Source: CAIVAT01 sp037137455
GTDB taxonomy: Bacteria; Bacteroidota; Bacteroidia; Bacteroidales; FEN-979
NCBI GenBank assembly: GCA_037137455.1
Contig: JBAXKG010000002.1
Coordinates: forward strand, 62,001-126,000
Length of the DNA stretch: 64,000 nt
Direction of reading: 5' to 3'
The stretch's first letter is position 1; the number at the start of each line of letters is the position of its first letter. Under the pieces are notes generated by a model, which worked only from the letters and a program-made list of their open reading frames with translations, made no database searches and was not told the origin of the DNA. Positions 15,958 through 24,470 of this stretch are shown here, piece after piece. The translations under genes and the position numbers were made by a program.

Positions 15958-17059
15958 ATACGTATTTCTCGCCTTTTTCCAACATTACATCATTGACAAA
16001 CTGCCGGATTTGTTGTTCATCCGTTTTCCGGCAAATCAACAATACGTTTTCAGATTCAACTACAATATAATCGTTAAGCCCCTCCAGAACGACCACCTTT
16101 TCTTTGGGCATGTTCACTATGCAATTGAAAGAATCATACAAAATCACGTTTTTGCCCACAACAGTATTTCCATTTTTATCCTTCGGTCTGTTTTCATAGA
16201 GCGAGCCCCAGGTTCCAAGGTCGGACCAGCCAAAATCGGCAGCCAGAACATATACGTTGCTGGCAGCTTCCATAACGCCATAGTCAAGGGAAATACTTTT
16301 ACAGATTGTATAAGTATTGGCAATAAACGTTTTTTCTTCTTTGGTGCCATATTTTCCGATCCCCCTTTTAAAAAGCGCATCCACATCGGGAAGGTATATT
16401 TCAAACGCCTTCATAATGCTCTTCAGGGACCAGATGAATATTCCTGAATTCCAAAGGAAATCCCCACATTTGAGGAAGGTTTCGGCAAGTTCAAGGTTGG
16501 GTTTCTCGGTAAAAGTTTTCACCTTTTTAATGTGCATTTCCTTGGGATATACATGCTCCTTTGAATCAACATATTGGATATAGCCATAGCCGGTGTCGGG
16601 CCTGCTGGGGCGGATCCCAAGTGTGAGAAGCCAGTCATTTGCAGCTGCCGCTTCAAGTGAAGATTCAATATTCTTAAGGAAAACATCTTCATTAAGAATA
16701 ACGTGATCGGATGGTGCAACTACTATTCGGGCATCAGGATCTCTTTGAAGAATGCAATAATTGGCATATGCAACACATGGGGCAGTGTTACGGCGAGAAG
16801 GCTCCAGCAAGATCTGCTGGCTGGTCAGATCGGGAATTTGTGCTTGAACCAACGACTTGTATATCTCATTTGTGACAATGTAGATATTTTCCCTGGGACA
16901 GATTCGCTTAAAACGATTATATGTTTGCTGAATCAGCGTTTCCCCTGTTCCCAGGATGTCGATGAATTGTTTTGGATGGGTTGTCCGGCTCATGGGCCAG
17001 AACCTTGCGCCGATACCGCCAGCCATGATCACGCAATAATTGTGTTTTGACTTTGCCAT
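15956..17059 (-). CDS. Mannose-1-phosphate guanylyltransferase
   Basis: 367 residues. Makes GDP-mannose from mannose-1-phosphate and GTP, for mannose- and fucose-containing surface polysaccharides. The nucleotide-binding signature is 'VIMAGGIGARFWPMSRTTHPKQF' split over residues 10-32; 'PSRRNTAPCVAYANY', 'VAPSDHVI', 'FTEKPNLELAETF' and 'FLWNSGIFIW' are family blocks. The length fits the single-domain form without the phosphomannose isomerase domain of bifunctional ManC enzymes. It is monocistronic, with a TATGTTTG element 22 bases upstream and the shared terminator at its 3' end. The stop codon TAA (15956-15958) lies inside the terminator stem. Confidence 0.93.
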   Translation of the reverse strand: MAKSKHNYCVIMAGGIGARFWPMSRTTHPKQFIDILGTGETLIQQTYNRFKRICPRENIYIVTNEIYKSLVQAQIPDLTSQQILLEPSRRNTAPCVAYANYCILQRDPDARIVVAPSDHVILNEDVFLKNIESSLEAAAANDWLLTLGIRPSRPDTGYGYIQYVDSKEHVYPKEMHIKKVKTFTEKPNLELAETFLKCGDFLWNSGIFIWSLKSIMKAFEIYLPDVDALFKRGIGKYGTKEEKTFIANTYTICKSISLDYGVMEAASNVYVLAADFGWSDLGTWGSLYENRPKDKNGNTVVGKNVILYDSFNCIVNMPKEKVVVLEGLNDYIVVESENVLLICRKTDEQQIRQFVNDVMLEKGEKYV

Positions 17060-17081
17060 GCGAGAAGGGATTATTTTAATA

Positions 17082-17089
17082 CAAACATA
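17082..17089 (-). promoter_or_regulatory. Bacteroidota -7 element of the guanylyltransferase gene
   Basis: The minus strand reads TATGTTTG (TAnnTTTG) 22 bases upstream of the ATG at 17059, giving a short leader. The -33 region is not evident. Confidence 0.5.
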
Positions 17090-17117
17090 AGGAAAAAGAA
17101 TTACGAATTGGAATTTA

Positions 17118-17828
17118 TTAAATCGTAAAACCCACAGTCATTACCGGCGCCCCAGCGCTTACCAGATAAATGCGGTTTGTGGTCATGCAGATGCAGCGAT
17201 AACGGGTTCTCACCCTCTCTTTTTTGCAGAAGGTTCTTCGTCCGTGTAATGTGAAAATGGCATCAGGGGGAAGTTCTTCCAGCCGCGCGGTGAAATCGGG
17301 AGGATCGTAGTTTTTCAGGACTTTTGATAAGCAATGATCAACAGAGGAGGATGCCTTTGGATTTTCAAGATATTGGATCAGCACAGGAAGAATTTCGAGA
17401 GGAAAAACTTCGTTGTTCAGATATGGTTGCATTAAAAGGCGAAACTTTTCCTTCCACTCTTTTCCATGGGGCAATGGTCGTGACTTCCGGCGCAAAGTGA
17501 ATTTTTTTAATAACCGGATATGATCCAGACTAATATGTTGGTGAGCCAGTTCATGTAACAGCGTGATCAAAAAGGCATATGGATTCAGGCTGCCATTAAT
17601 CGTTATACGCGCGGGCGCCTCTTTGTGAGGAGCCCTAAAATCGCCTGTTTTAGAAGTGCGGCAGCGGACAATTTTTATGTTGATTGGGTTTTCATGCAGC
17701 TGTAATACTACATCCTCCATTGCAGCTTCCGGAAGATGCCGACCAAGCAAGATCCTGATCTTTTCTTCAAAAAGAGCAGGGACCGGTTTGGTGATGGTTG
17801 GTTTTGAATTAAATAGGGAGAGCTGCAC
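17118..17828 (-). CDS. SprT-like zinc-metalloprotease-domain protein
   Basis: 236 residues, GTG start at 17828 (MQLSLFNSKP). The SprT-like domain lies at about 15-145: 'IKIVRCRTSKTGDFRAP', 'ITINGSLNPYAFLITLLHELAHQ' with the HELAH zinc motif (His about 92 and 96), and 'PHGKEWKEKFRLLM', in which a third His (in PHGKEW) would complete the zinc site. A C-terminal region with 'RTRYRCICMTTNRIYLVS' replaces the usual zinc ribbon with fewer Cys. SprT-like proteins resemble eukaryotic SPRTN, which cleaves DNA-protein crosslinks; the bacterial role is little known. It begins 21 bases after a 45-codon lipoprotein gene, probably on one transcript. Confidence 0.85.
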   Translation of the reverse strand: MQLSLFNSKPTITKPVPALFEEKIRILLGRHLPEAAMEDVVLQLHENPINIKIVRCRTSKTGDFRAPHKEAPARITINGSLNPYAFLITLLHELAHQHISLDHIRLLKKFTLRRKSRPLPHGKEWKEKFRLLMQPYLNNEVFPLEILPVLIQYLENPKASSSVDHCLSKVLKNYDPPDFTARLEELPPDAIFTLHGRRTFCKKERVRTRYRCICMTTNRIYLVSAGAPVMTVGFTI

Positions 17829-17849
17829 GATGTTTACTTTACATGTTAA

Positions 17850-17987
17850 TTAAAACATTGGACAATCACATCCCTTTGAATGATAGTTTCGATGAGAAGG
17901 ATATCTCTTTGAACTGCACCCCCCGGCCAACAATATTAACATGACCAGAACACCAAGCAAAATCAAACGTAATCGTGATAGTTTCAT
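17850..17987 (-). CDS. 45-residue lipoprotein with Cys-rich end
   Basis: Short gene read from the reverse strand: ATG at 17987, TAA at 17850. The N-terminus MKLSRLRLILLGVLVMLILL followed by AGGC is a clear lipoprotein signal with lipobox AGGC, so the mature lipid-anchored peptide has only about 22 residues (CSSKRYPSHRNYHSKGCDCP then MF). It carries three Cys (one lipidated), two His and two Tyr; the 'KGCDCP' ending looks like a metal- or disulfide-forming site. No known family is claimed. It sits 21 bases upstream of the SprT-like gene, same strand. A clean signal peptide and stop in a region otherwise without a gene argue that it is real. Confidence 0.7.
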   Translation of the reverse strand: MKLSRLRLILLGVLVMLILLAGGCSSKRYPSHRNYHSKGCDCPMF

Positions 17988-18131
17988 TGTTAAAAATCCC
18001 CCGATAAAAGTACATAAAAATTCAAACAGGTTAAAGTTTACACATCAGCCACCTTCAACCTTCGTCATTCAATAATTCCATCGTAATAAACGAGTATTCA
18101 ACGAAATTTGGTATTTTAGCAAAAACATTTT

Positions 18132-18875
18132 ATGCTGAAGGTATTCACCACCATCGGAAATTATGTGCTTTTGATGCAAAAGGTTTTCAGCCGACCGCAA
18201 AAACGCAGGATCTTCTGGAATCAACTGATGACCGAAATCAACAGCCTGGGCCTTGAATCGTTGGGCATCGTGGCCTTTATTTCTGCTTTTATGGGGGCTG
18301 TTGTTGCAATCCAAACGGCTTATAATATTACCAGTCCGCTTATCCCCATGTCGATGGTTGGATTCACAGTACGCCAGAGTGTAATTTTGGAGTTTTCACC
18401 TACCGTTATCAGCCTGATCCTTGCCGGCAAAGTCGGTTCAAGGATTGCCTCAGAGATTGGTACCATGAGGGTAACCGAGCAGATTGATGCTCTGGAAATC
18501 ATGGGAGTAAATTCGGCAAACTATCTTATTTTTCCCAAAATCGTGGCATCCATGTTGATCAATCCTGTACTTATCGTTTTCAGTATGTGGATGGGTATCC
18601 TTGGGGGCTGGGTTGCGATGATAGCTTCCAACCTGGTTTCAACAAATGATTTTGTTCAAGGTATCCGTATCGATTTTCTGGGGTATACAATATTTTACGC
18701 ACTCACAAAAACCATTTTCTTTGCATTCATTATCTCCTCTGTATCTGGCTTTTACGGTTATGAAACACGCGGAGGCGCCCTGGAAGTCGGTCAGGCAAGT
18801 ACTAAAGCAGTTGTGTTCAGCAGTGTGATAATTATTCTTTTCAACCTGGTTTTAACCCAATTACTGCTTACATGA
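18132..18875 (+). CDS. mlaE: MlaE-type ABC transporter permease
   Basis: 247 residues, inner-membrane permease of the MlaE family (phospholipid/retrograde lipid transport between outer and inner membrane). Family marks are 'ESLGIVAFISAFMGAVVAIQTAY' (split over residues 42-65), 'LEFSPTVISLILAGKVGSRIASEIGTM', the following 'VTEQIDALEIMG' and a C-terminal 'GYETRGGALEVGQAST'. There are five or six hydrophobic segments. It overlaps the ATPase gene by four bases (ATGA at 18872), so the two are translationally coupled. The substrate-binding MlaD (MCE) component is not in the next genes and would have to be encoded elsewhere. Confidence 0.92.
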   Translation: MLKVFTTIGNYVLLMQKVFSRPQKRRIFWNQLMTEINSLGLESLGIVAFISAFMGAVVAIQTAYNITSPLIPMSMVGFTVRQSVILEFSPTVISLILAGKVGSRIASEIGTMRVTEQIDALEIMGVNSANYLIFPKIVASMLINPVLIVFSMWMGILGGWVAMIASNLVSTNDFVQGIRIDFLGYTIFYALTKTIFFAFIISSVSGFYGYETRGGALEVGQASTKAVVFSSVIIILFNLVLTQLLLT

Positions 18876-19618
18876 TCGAAGCCCTCAATATTAACAAGAC
18901 CTTTGGTGAGCATCATGTACTTAAAGATGTTACCTGCTCATTCGAGAAGGGGAAAACCAACCTCATCATCGGTGAGAGCGGATCTGGAAAGACAGTCCTT
19001 ATGAAATGCCTCGTGGGACTGTTTGAAGTTGACACCGGTATGGTTTCCTATGACAACCGCAATTTCACCAACATGAATTTTGAGCAGAGAAAAACACTGC
19101 GGAAGGAAATCGGTATGCTGTTTCAGGGTGCCGCCCTGTTTGATTCGATGGATGTGGAGGGAAACGTAATGTTTCCTCTTAATATGTTCACTACTCAATC
19201 CCTCGATGAAAAAAAAGAAAGAGTTAATTTCGTGCTGAAGCGGGTCAACCTCGATAATGTAAACAAGCTGATGCCCTCAGAACTCAGCGGGGGCATGCGC
19301 AAACGGGTAGCCATTGCCAGGGCAATTGCCATGAAGCCATTATATCTTTTCTGTGATGAACCTAATTCCGGTCTCGATCCTCAGACTTCCGGGGTGATAG
19401 ATCATCTCATACAGGAAATTACCCAGGAATATAATATTACCACCATCGTGAACACACATGATATGAATTCGGTTCTTAGTATTGGAGCCAGCGTGGCCTT
19501 TATTTACAGAGGCGAACTGTGGTGGAAGGGCGACAAAGAGACTATTTTGCATACCAAAAATCCCGAATTGAATGAATTTGTTTTTGGCACTGAACTCACA
19601 TCCAGATTAAAGCAGTAA
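18872..19618 (+). CDS. mlaF: MlaF-type ABC transporter ATP-binding protein
   Basis: 248 residues. Walker A GESGSGKT (about 33-40), Q-loop 'MLFQGAALFDSM', signature 'LSGGMRKRVAIARAIA', Walker B 'YLFCDEPNSGLDP' and H-loop 'NTHDMNS' are all intact. The ATPase partners the MlaE permease encoded immediately upstream with a 4-base overlap. The signature 'LSGGM' with Met and the phrase 'DEPNSGLDPQTSGVIDHLI' are typical of MlaF rather than of drug exporters. In Bacteroidota mlaE-mlaF commonly stand together with mlaD at another site. Confidence 0.93.
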   Translation: MIEALNINKTFGEHHVLKDVTCSFEKGKTNLIIGESGSGKTVLMKCLVGLFEVDTGMVSYDNRNFTNMNFEQRKTLRKEIGMLFQGAALFDSMDVEGNVMFPLNMFTTQSLDEKKERVNFVLKRVNLDNVNKLMPSELSGGMRKRVAIARAIAMKPLYLFCDEPNSGLDPQTSGVIDHLIQEITQEYNITTIVNTHDMNSVLSIGASVAFIYRGELWWKGDKETILHTKNPELNEFVFGTELTSRLKQ

Positions 19619-19628
19619 TTCGTATATC

Positions 19629-20129
19629 ATGAATTTTATCGATTATATTATCATCATCCTTGCTGCGCTCTTCGTGATCAATGGATACCGCAAAGGAATG
19701 ATCATCAGCCTGGCAACTTTGGTTGCGCTGTTCCTTGGAATTTATGCAGCTGTCTATTTTTCAAATTTCCTGGATGCTACACTAATGGAACACTTGCGTC
19801 CATCGCGGAAATGGTTACCTATCCTCTCTTTTTCAATCACCTTTATTCTTGTTGTGATTTCAGTCATGGTTGTAGCTAAACTAATGGAAAAACTGATTGA
19901 TGTGGTTGGCCTGGGGTTTTTCAACCACCTTGGCGGAGCGGTTCTCGGACTGGTAAAAGGGGTAATCCTGATTAGCATCCTTTTGTTTATAGTCATCAAT
20001 GTGGATCCGAAGGGGAAATGGATCACCCATGAGGATAAAAAAGGATCCTTTTTTTTTAATCGTGTTTCGGAAGTCTTTCCAAAACTAATGAAGACGTTCG
20101 GGGGAGAGATAAAGTTCCCGAACTGGTAA
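19629..20129 (+). CDS. CvpA family membrane protein
   Basis: 166 residues with four hydrophobic segments. 'IDYIIIILAALFVINGYRKGMIISLATLVALFLGIYAA' (split) is the standard CvpA opening: a membrane helix, then the 'GYRKG' loop, then a second helix. 'VVGLGFFNHLGGAVLGLVKGVILISIL' covers the third and fourth helices and ends in a short cytoplasmic or periplasmic tail. E. coli CvpA is needed for colicin V production and also affects envelope stress; the molecular role is not known. It follows mlaF by 10 bases on the same strand and may belong to that transcript. Confidence 0.85.
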   Translation: MNFIDYIIIILAALFVINGYRKGMIISLATLVALFLGIYAAVYFSNFLDATLMEHLRPSRKWLPILSFSITFILVVISVMVVAKLMEKLIDVVGLGFFNHLGGAVLGLVKGVILISILLFIVINVDPKGKWITHEDKKGSFFFNRVSEVFPKLMKTFGGEIKFPNW

Positions 20130-20130
20130 G

Positions 20131-21225
20131 TTGATAAAAATCCATAAAATAAATCCGGTGCGTTTTAAAGGAGAACTTATTGTAAGAGAAGAGGCGTGTA
20201 AAATATGTCATGAAAAAACTGGCAGGCAAATCGGGGTTGTTGATTACTGGGATATTAAAACATGCATTATTGTAGTATGTGAAAAATGTAATCACATACA
20301 GCTGGATCCAATGTTAACCGAAGAAGAAACCGCCAAAGGATGTTCTGCGTATTATCACGAGGAGTCAAAAAGAACAAGTAAAAATGAACAAATCAAAAAC
20401 TGTGAAAGAAACTTTCGAAGAGGGGTCGTTTTTGGGTATAAGTTAAAAATCCGTAAGCTATCCCCCCGATATGTTTTGGAATTGGGCCCGGGTTCAGGTT
20501 ATTTCGCGGCAGGGCTTCAGTTTGTTTTTCCCGGTGTTGAAATCACGGTAATGGATATAAACCGTGAAGTTCTCAACTTCAACCAGGAACATCATAATTT
20601 TAAAATAATTCGGGAAATCCCTGATAATTTTGCAGAAAAGTATAAAAACAAATTTGATATTATCATCGCTCGTGATATCATAGAGCATGTTACCGATATC
20701 TCAAAGGTATTGGAAAATGTGAATGAATATTTGCGACCAAACGGATTATTCCATTTTATTACCCCAAACGGAGGTGAAGATATCTGGAAACATTATTTAA
20801 CCTCAAGATTGGATGGCGGCCCCTCTGAGCTGCTGATAAATCATGTGAATTATTTTAATGGAAAAGGATTGAAGAATTTATTGATTCAAAAAGGATTCAG
20901 AACGGTTGATTATTATACCTATGGGGTAAAGACTACGTTTCGGGGTTACGGATGGAAAGAAAATCGGAAATTGATGAGTCCGGTATCAAAAAAAACGAAA
21001 GCAGATCATAATATTGAGGAGGGGCAGAATGAATTCAAGCAGATAGATTTCAGAAAGACAGAAATTCTTAATAAATGGTACATTCAATCGAATGCAAAAT
21101 GGCTAACATATTTTTATAGTTTATATCACCATTATTCAATTCTTAGAATTTCTCCTGAGCGCAATATCGGACACGAGATTTATGGTTTATTTAAAAAACA
21201 ATTTAATCCTGACCAAACCGGATGA
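20131..21225 (+). CDS. Class I SAM-dependent methyltransferase with N-terminal Zn-finger-like region
   Basis: 364 residues. The only usable start is the TTG at 20131, one base after the cvpA stop; the next ATG in frame is about 60 codons in and would cut off the Cys region. The N-terminus holds two CxxC pairs (CKIC and CEKC, about residues 23-53), like the zinc-binding head of sugar/surface methyltransferases. Methyltransf_23-type core: 'YVLELGPGSGYFAAGL' (motif I), 'VMDINREVL', 'FDIIIARDIIEHVTD', 'LRPNGLFHFITPNGG'. The C-terminal 130 residues are Tyr/Lys-rich and not assignable. Its location before a glycosyltransferase gene suggests modification of a cell-surface sugar or lipid. AT-rich codon use is stronger than in neighbours, a possible sign of transfer. 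Confidence 0.75.
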   Translation: MIKIHKINPVRFKGELIVREEACKICHEKTGRQIGVVDYWDIKTCIIVVCEKCNHIQLDPMLTEEETAKGCSAYYHEESKRTSKNEQIKNCERNFRRGVVFGYKLKIRKLSPRYVLELGPGSGYFAAGLQFVFPGVEITVMDINREVLNFNQEHHNFKIIREIPDNFAEKYKNKFDIIIARDIIEHVTDISKVLENVNEYLRPNGLFHFITPNGGEDIWKHYLTSRLDGGPSELLINHVNYFNGKGLKNLLIQKGFRTVDYYTYGVKTTFRGYGWKENRKLMSPVSKKTKADHNIEEGQNEFKQIDFRKTEILNKWYIQSNAKWLTYFYSLYHHYSILRISPERNIGHEIYGLFKKQFNPDQTG

Positions 21226-21275
21226 AAACTTTGTGGCAGGATTAAAATTTCAAGGTGGAGGTTAATTAGCGAAAA

Positions 21276-22343
21276 ATGCAATCAACAACAATGCCAAGGC
21301 TTCTGATCGATCTTTATAAAACAAGGAATTTGAATTCAGGAATCGGACAATTTTCAATCAATTTTGCGGAAGCCATTTCAAAAAAGACCGACCCCGGATA
21401 TATCATTGATTTTTTATGCCCGCGAAATTTTCCAAAAGGAAATTGGGAGCAGATCAATTTACAGAAGGTCAATTTCCAGAAGAGGTACTTCCCATGGTTT
21501 AACAATGCCTATGACATCTGGCATTCGCTGTACCAGTTTCCATCGCATATCCCGAGCCGGCGTTCAAAGTGGATCCTCACAATACACGATCTGAATTTTA
21601 TAATAGAGAAAGACAAATGGAAATCTGATCGGTATCTTAAGAAATTGCAGTATAACGTTGATCGCGCTGCCGCGATATCTGTGATCTCCGATTTTACACG
21701 GACCCGGGTTCTTGAACATCTGGATTTGAAGGGGAAACCACTATTCCGGATTTATAACGGGATCAGTGTGAAGGCATTTCCCGGAGCGGAGCGACCCCGT
21801 TTTCTATCCAACGACAGGTTCTTCTTCACGATTGGCATTGTCACGGCAAAAAAAAATTTTCATGTCCTGATTCCATTGTTGCAAAAATTTCCCGGATATG
21901 ACCTTGTAATTGCAGGGGAGAATGATTCGGCTTATGCTAAAGGAATCCTTGACCAGATAAACGTTCTGAAACTGACGGGAAGAGTGCATTTGCCCGGAAA
22001 AATTTCGGAACAGGACAGATATTGGTTGTATTCCCATTGCCGTGCTTTTTTATTTCCATCGCTGGCCGAGGGATTCGGAATGCCGGTTGTTGAGGCCATG
22101 CTCCTTGGAAAACCGGTATTCACAAGTACCTTCGCCTCTTTACCGGAAATTGGTGACAAATATGCATTTTACTGGCAGAATTTTGACCCTGATCACATGG
22201 CAGAAGTGATGAATAAAGGGCTGGAAACCTGCGATCGTCAAAAAGAAGGATTTTCAGAGGCCATGACTGGGTACGCACAGAAATTTAACTGGCGTAAATG
22301 CATTGATAGTTACCTTTCGATGTATAAGGAAGTATTTGGATAG
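21276..22343 (+). CDS. Family 4 glycosyltransferase
   Basis: 355 residues. GT-B fold retaining glycosyltransferase. The N-terminal half has 'DLYKTRNLNSGIGQFS', 'HSLYQFPSHI' and 'LTIHDLNFI'; the C-terminal half holds 'FFFTIGIVTAKKNFHVLI', 'LPGKISEQDRYWLYSHC' and the donor-binding EX7E motif 'EGFGMPVVEAM' (two Glu eight apart). It uses an NDP-sugar (in this family often GDP-mannose) to build surface polysaccharide. A possible start six codons later (MPRLLIDL) cannot be excluded. The GDP-mannose-forming enzyme at 15.9-17.1 kb could supply a donor, which is inference. Confidence 0.88.
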   Translation: MQSTTMPRLLIDLYKTRNLNSGIGQFSINFAEAISKKTDPGYIIDFLCPRNFPKGNWEQINLQKVNFQKRYFPWFNNAYDIWHSLYQFPSHIPSRRSKWILTIHDLNFIIEKDKWKSDRYLKKLQYNVDRAAAISVISDFTRTRVLEHLDLKGKPLFRIYNGISVKAFPGAERPRFLSNDRFFFTIGIVTAKKNFHVLIPLLQKFPGYDLVIAGENDSAYAKGILDQINVLKLTGRVHLPGKISEQDRYWLYSHCRAFLFPSLAEGFGMPVVEAMLLGKPVFTSTFASLPEIGDKYAFYWQNFDPDHMAEVMNKGLETCDRQKEGFSEAMTGYAQKFNWRKCIDSYLSMYKEVFG

Positions 22344-22379
22344 AAAATATATCAAGTATTCCTGGTGAAGGTTGCCTCA

Positions 22380-23570
22380 TTACCCCGTGATGGCTTTTAT
22401 GCCCGGGAGCTCTTTACCTTCGATATATTCAAGCATGGCGCCGCCGCCCGTAGAAACATAGCTTACCTTGTCGGCGAGGTTATATTTGTTGATTGCAGCA
22501 ACAGAATCACCACCACCCACTAGCGTAAAAGCGCCATTCTCCGTAGCTTTAACGAGTTCCATAGCAACAAACTTGGTCCCCTCTTCATAATTGTTCATCT
22601 CAAACACACCCATGGGGCCATTCCAAAGTATGGTCCCCGATTGCTCTATCACATATTTGAATTTTGCGCATGCCGAAGGACCAATGTCAAGACCCATCCA
22701 TGGAACCTGGATATCATAGGCGCTGCTGGTTTTTTTATTCGCATCGTTTGAAAAGGCATCGGCCAGAATGGCATCCGGAGGAATATATAAATTAACTCCC
22801 ATGGACTTGGCTTTTTCAACGATGTTTTTGGCAAGTTCCAAGTATTCGTCTTCAACCATTGAGGCGCCGATTTCCCCACCCAGCGCTTTGATGAAGGTGA
22901 ACATCATACCTCCGCCGATAATCAGGTTGTCGACCTTGTCCATCAGGTGATTGATGATCTCTATTTTAGTCGAAACCTTGGCCCCGCCCAAAATCGCGGT
23001 AAATGGACGTTTGCCGTCTTTGAGACATTTGTCAATAGCAACGATCTCATTAGCCATAACATAACCGAACATTTTGGTATTAGGGAAAAAATCAGCAATG
23101 ATAGCAGTAGATGCATGGGCACGGTGTGCAGTTCCGAATGCATCGTTTACATAAACATCGCCGAGAACAGCCAGTTTCCGGGCAAACTCTTCATCGCCCT
23201 TTTCCTCTTGTTTGTAAAAACGGAGGTTTTCCAGAAGCAATACATCTCCCGGTTTCAGTGATGCTGAAAGTTCCCTGGCTGATTCCCCGATGCAGTCATC
23301 GGCAAACTTTACCGGTAGGCCAAGCTTTTGTGAAAGATAAGGCAGAATGTGCTTCAATGAAAACTTCTCCTCCGGACCTCCTTTGGGGCGACCCAGGTGC
23401 GACATCAGGATCACCGATCCCCCATCGTTCAGAATTTTGTTGATGGTTGGAATAGTTGCATCAATGCGGGTTGCATCGGTAATTTGATATTGGCTATCAA
23501 TGGGCACATTGAAATCAACCCGGATTAGCGCTTTTTTATTTTTAAAATTATAATTGTCAATAGTTTGCAT
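22380..23570 (-). CDS. pgk: Phosphoglycerate kinase
   Basis: 396 residues from the ATG at 23570 (MQTIDNYNFKNKKALIRVDFNVP), the start position conserved in Bacteroidota PGK; an ATG four codons upstream (23582) is the alternative. Glycolytic enzyme making ATP and 3-phosphoglycerate from 1,3-bisphosphoglycerate and ADP. Visible are 'RVDFNVP', 'SHLGRPKGG', 'LLLENLRFYKQE', 'FGTAHRAHAST', 'ILGGAKVSTKIEII', 'NGPMGVFE' and the C-terminal 'GGGDSVAAI' and 'VSTGGGAMLE' nucleotide/transition-state blocks. Length is normal. Monocistronic, with a TATTTTTG element about 27 bases upstream of the start. Confidence 0.97.
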   Translation of the reverse strand: MQTIDNYNFKNKKALIRVDFNVPIDSQYQITDATRIDATIPTINKILNDGGSVILMSHLGRPKGGPEEKFSLKHILPYLSQKLGLPVKFADDCIGESARELSASLKPGDVLLLENLRFYKQEEKGDEEFARKLAVLGDVYVNDAFGTAHRAHASTAIIADFFPNTKMFGYVMANEIVAIDKCLKDGKRPFTAILGGAKVSTKIEIINHLMDKVDNLIIGGGMMFTFIKALGGEIGASMVEDEYLELAKNIVEKAKSMGVNLYIPPDAILADAFSNDANKKTSSAYDIQVPWMGLDIGPSACAKFKYVIEQSGTILWNGPMGVFEMNNYEEGTKFVAMELVKATENGAFTLVGGGDSVAAINKYNLADKVSYVSTGGGAMLEYIEGKELPGIKAITG

Positions 23571-23596
23571 GGTTTTGTTCATTTAAAGTATGAACG

Positions 23597-23604
23597 CAAA
23601 AATA
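23597..23604 (-). promoter_or_regulatory. Bacteroidota -7 element of pgk
   Basis: The minus strand reads TATTTTTG (TAnnTTTG) 27 bases upstream of the pgk start at 23570, with a TTGTC about 16 bases further upstream as a possible but closely spaced -33 box. Confidence 0.5.
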
Positions 23605-23666
23605 AAATATTTACACATGACAACGCATATATTTTTAATTTTACCTTGATTTTTAATGATTAAAGA

Positions 23667-24467
23667 ATGCAGGATCTAAGTATTACCCTTATTCAAACGA
23701 ATCTATTCTGGGAGGATAGGCGAAAAAACCTTGAACATTTTGACTGGTTGCTTGGACATATCGAAGAGTACACTGACTTGGTTCTTCTTCCTGAAACCTT
23801 TAATACCGGCTTTTCGATCAATCCTTCAGCTTGTGCTGAATCTATGGACGGCCCATCCATGCAATTCCTACGAAAAAAGGCAAAAGAAAGAAATGTCGTT
23901 ATTATGTCAACTTTATTGATATGTGAAGGAGACGGTTGTTTTAACAGGATGGTGTGCATGTATCCCAACGGACATTTTGAAACCTATGATAAGCGGCACT
24001 TGTTTCGTTTAAGTGAGGAGTACAAGATTTTCAAGGGCGGAAATAAAAAGGTAATCATCGAAGTGAAGGGATGGAAAATTTCACCGATCATTTGTTATGA
24101 CCTCCGGTTTCCGGTATGGAGCAAGAATACCTGGTCAGGAGGTGAATATGCCTATGATATTTTGGTGTGCCTGGCTAATTGGCCGGCATGCCGCGCCCAT
24201 GTTTGGAAAAGCTTGCTGGTGGCGAGAGCCATTGAAAATCAGGTCTTCGTGGCAGGAGTAAATCGTATCGGTGATGATGGACACAGCATTGGACATTCAG
24301 GTGACACTATGGCTATTGATGCCAAAGGGAATATAATAGCGGCCGCCGCCGAAGATAAAGAACAGTTGCTGACAGTTAAATTATCAGCGCAAGATTTGAG
24401 ACTTTTCCGTGAATCGTTTACCCTCGGAATGGATTGGGACCACTTTTCAATCAATTATAACAAATAG
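23667..24467 (+). CDS. Nitrilase-superfamily omega-amidase (YafV/NIT2 type)
   Basis: 266 residues. Catalytic triad: Glu in 'LLPETFNTGF' (about 41), Lys in 'YDKRHLFRL' (about 109) and Cys in 'PIICYDLRFPVW' (about 143). These sequences fit omega-amidase, which removes the amide of alpha-ketoglutaramate or alpha-ketosuccinamate formed by methionine/glutamine transaminases in the methionine salvage and repair route. The start MQDLSITLIQTNLFWED is the usual N-terminus. The next gene begins 3 bases after its stop, but it encodes a glycosyltransferase, so the shared transcript need not mean shared function. Confidence 0.9.
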   Translation: MQDLSITLIQTNLFWEDRRKNLEHFDWLLGHIEEYTDLVLLPETFNTGFSINPSACAESMDGPSMQFLRKKAKERNVVIMSTLLICEGDGCFNRMVCMYPNGHFETYDKRHLFRLSEEYKIFKGGNKKVIIEVKGWKISPIICYDLRFPVWSKNTWSGGEYAYDILVCLANWPACRAHVWKSLLVARAIENQVFVAGVNRIGDDGHSIGHSGDTMAIDAKGNIIAAAAEDKEQLLTVKLSAQDLRLFRESFTLGMDWDHFSINYNK

Positions 24468-24470
24468 CAA

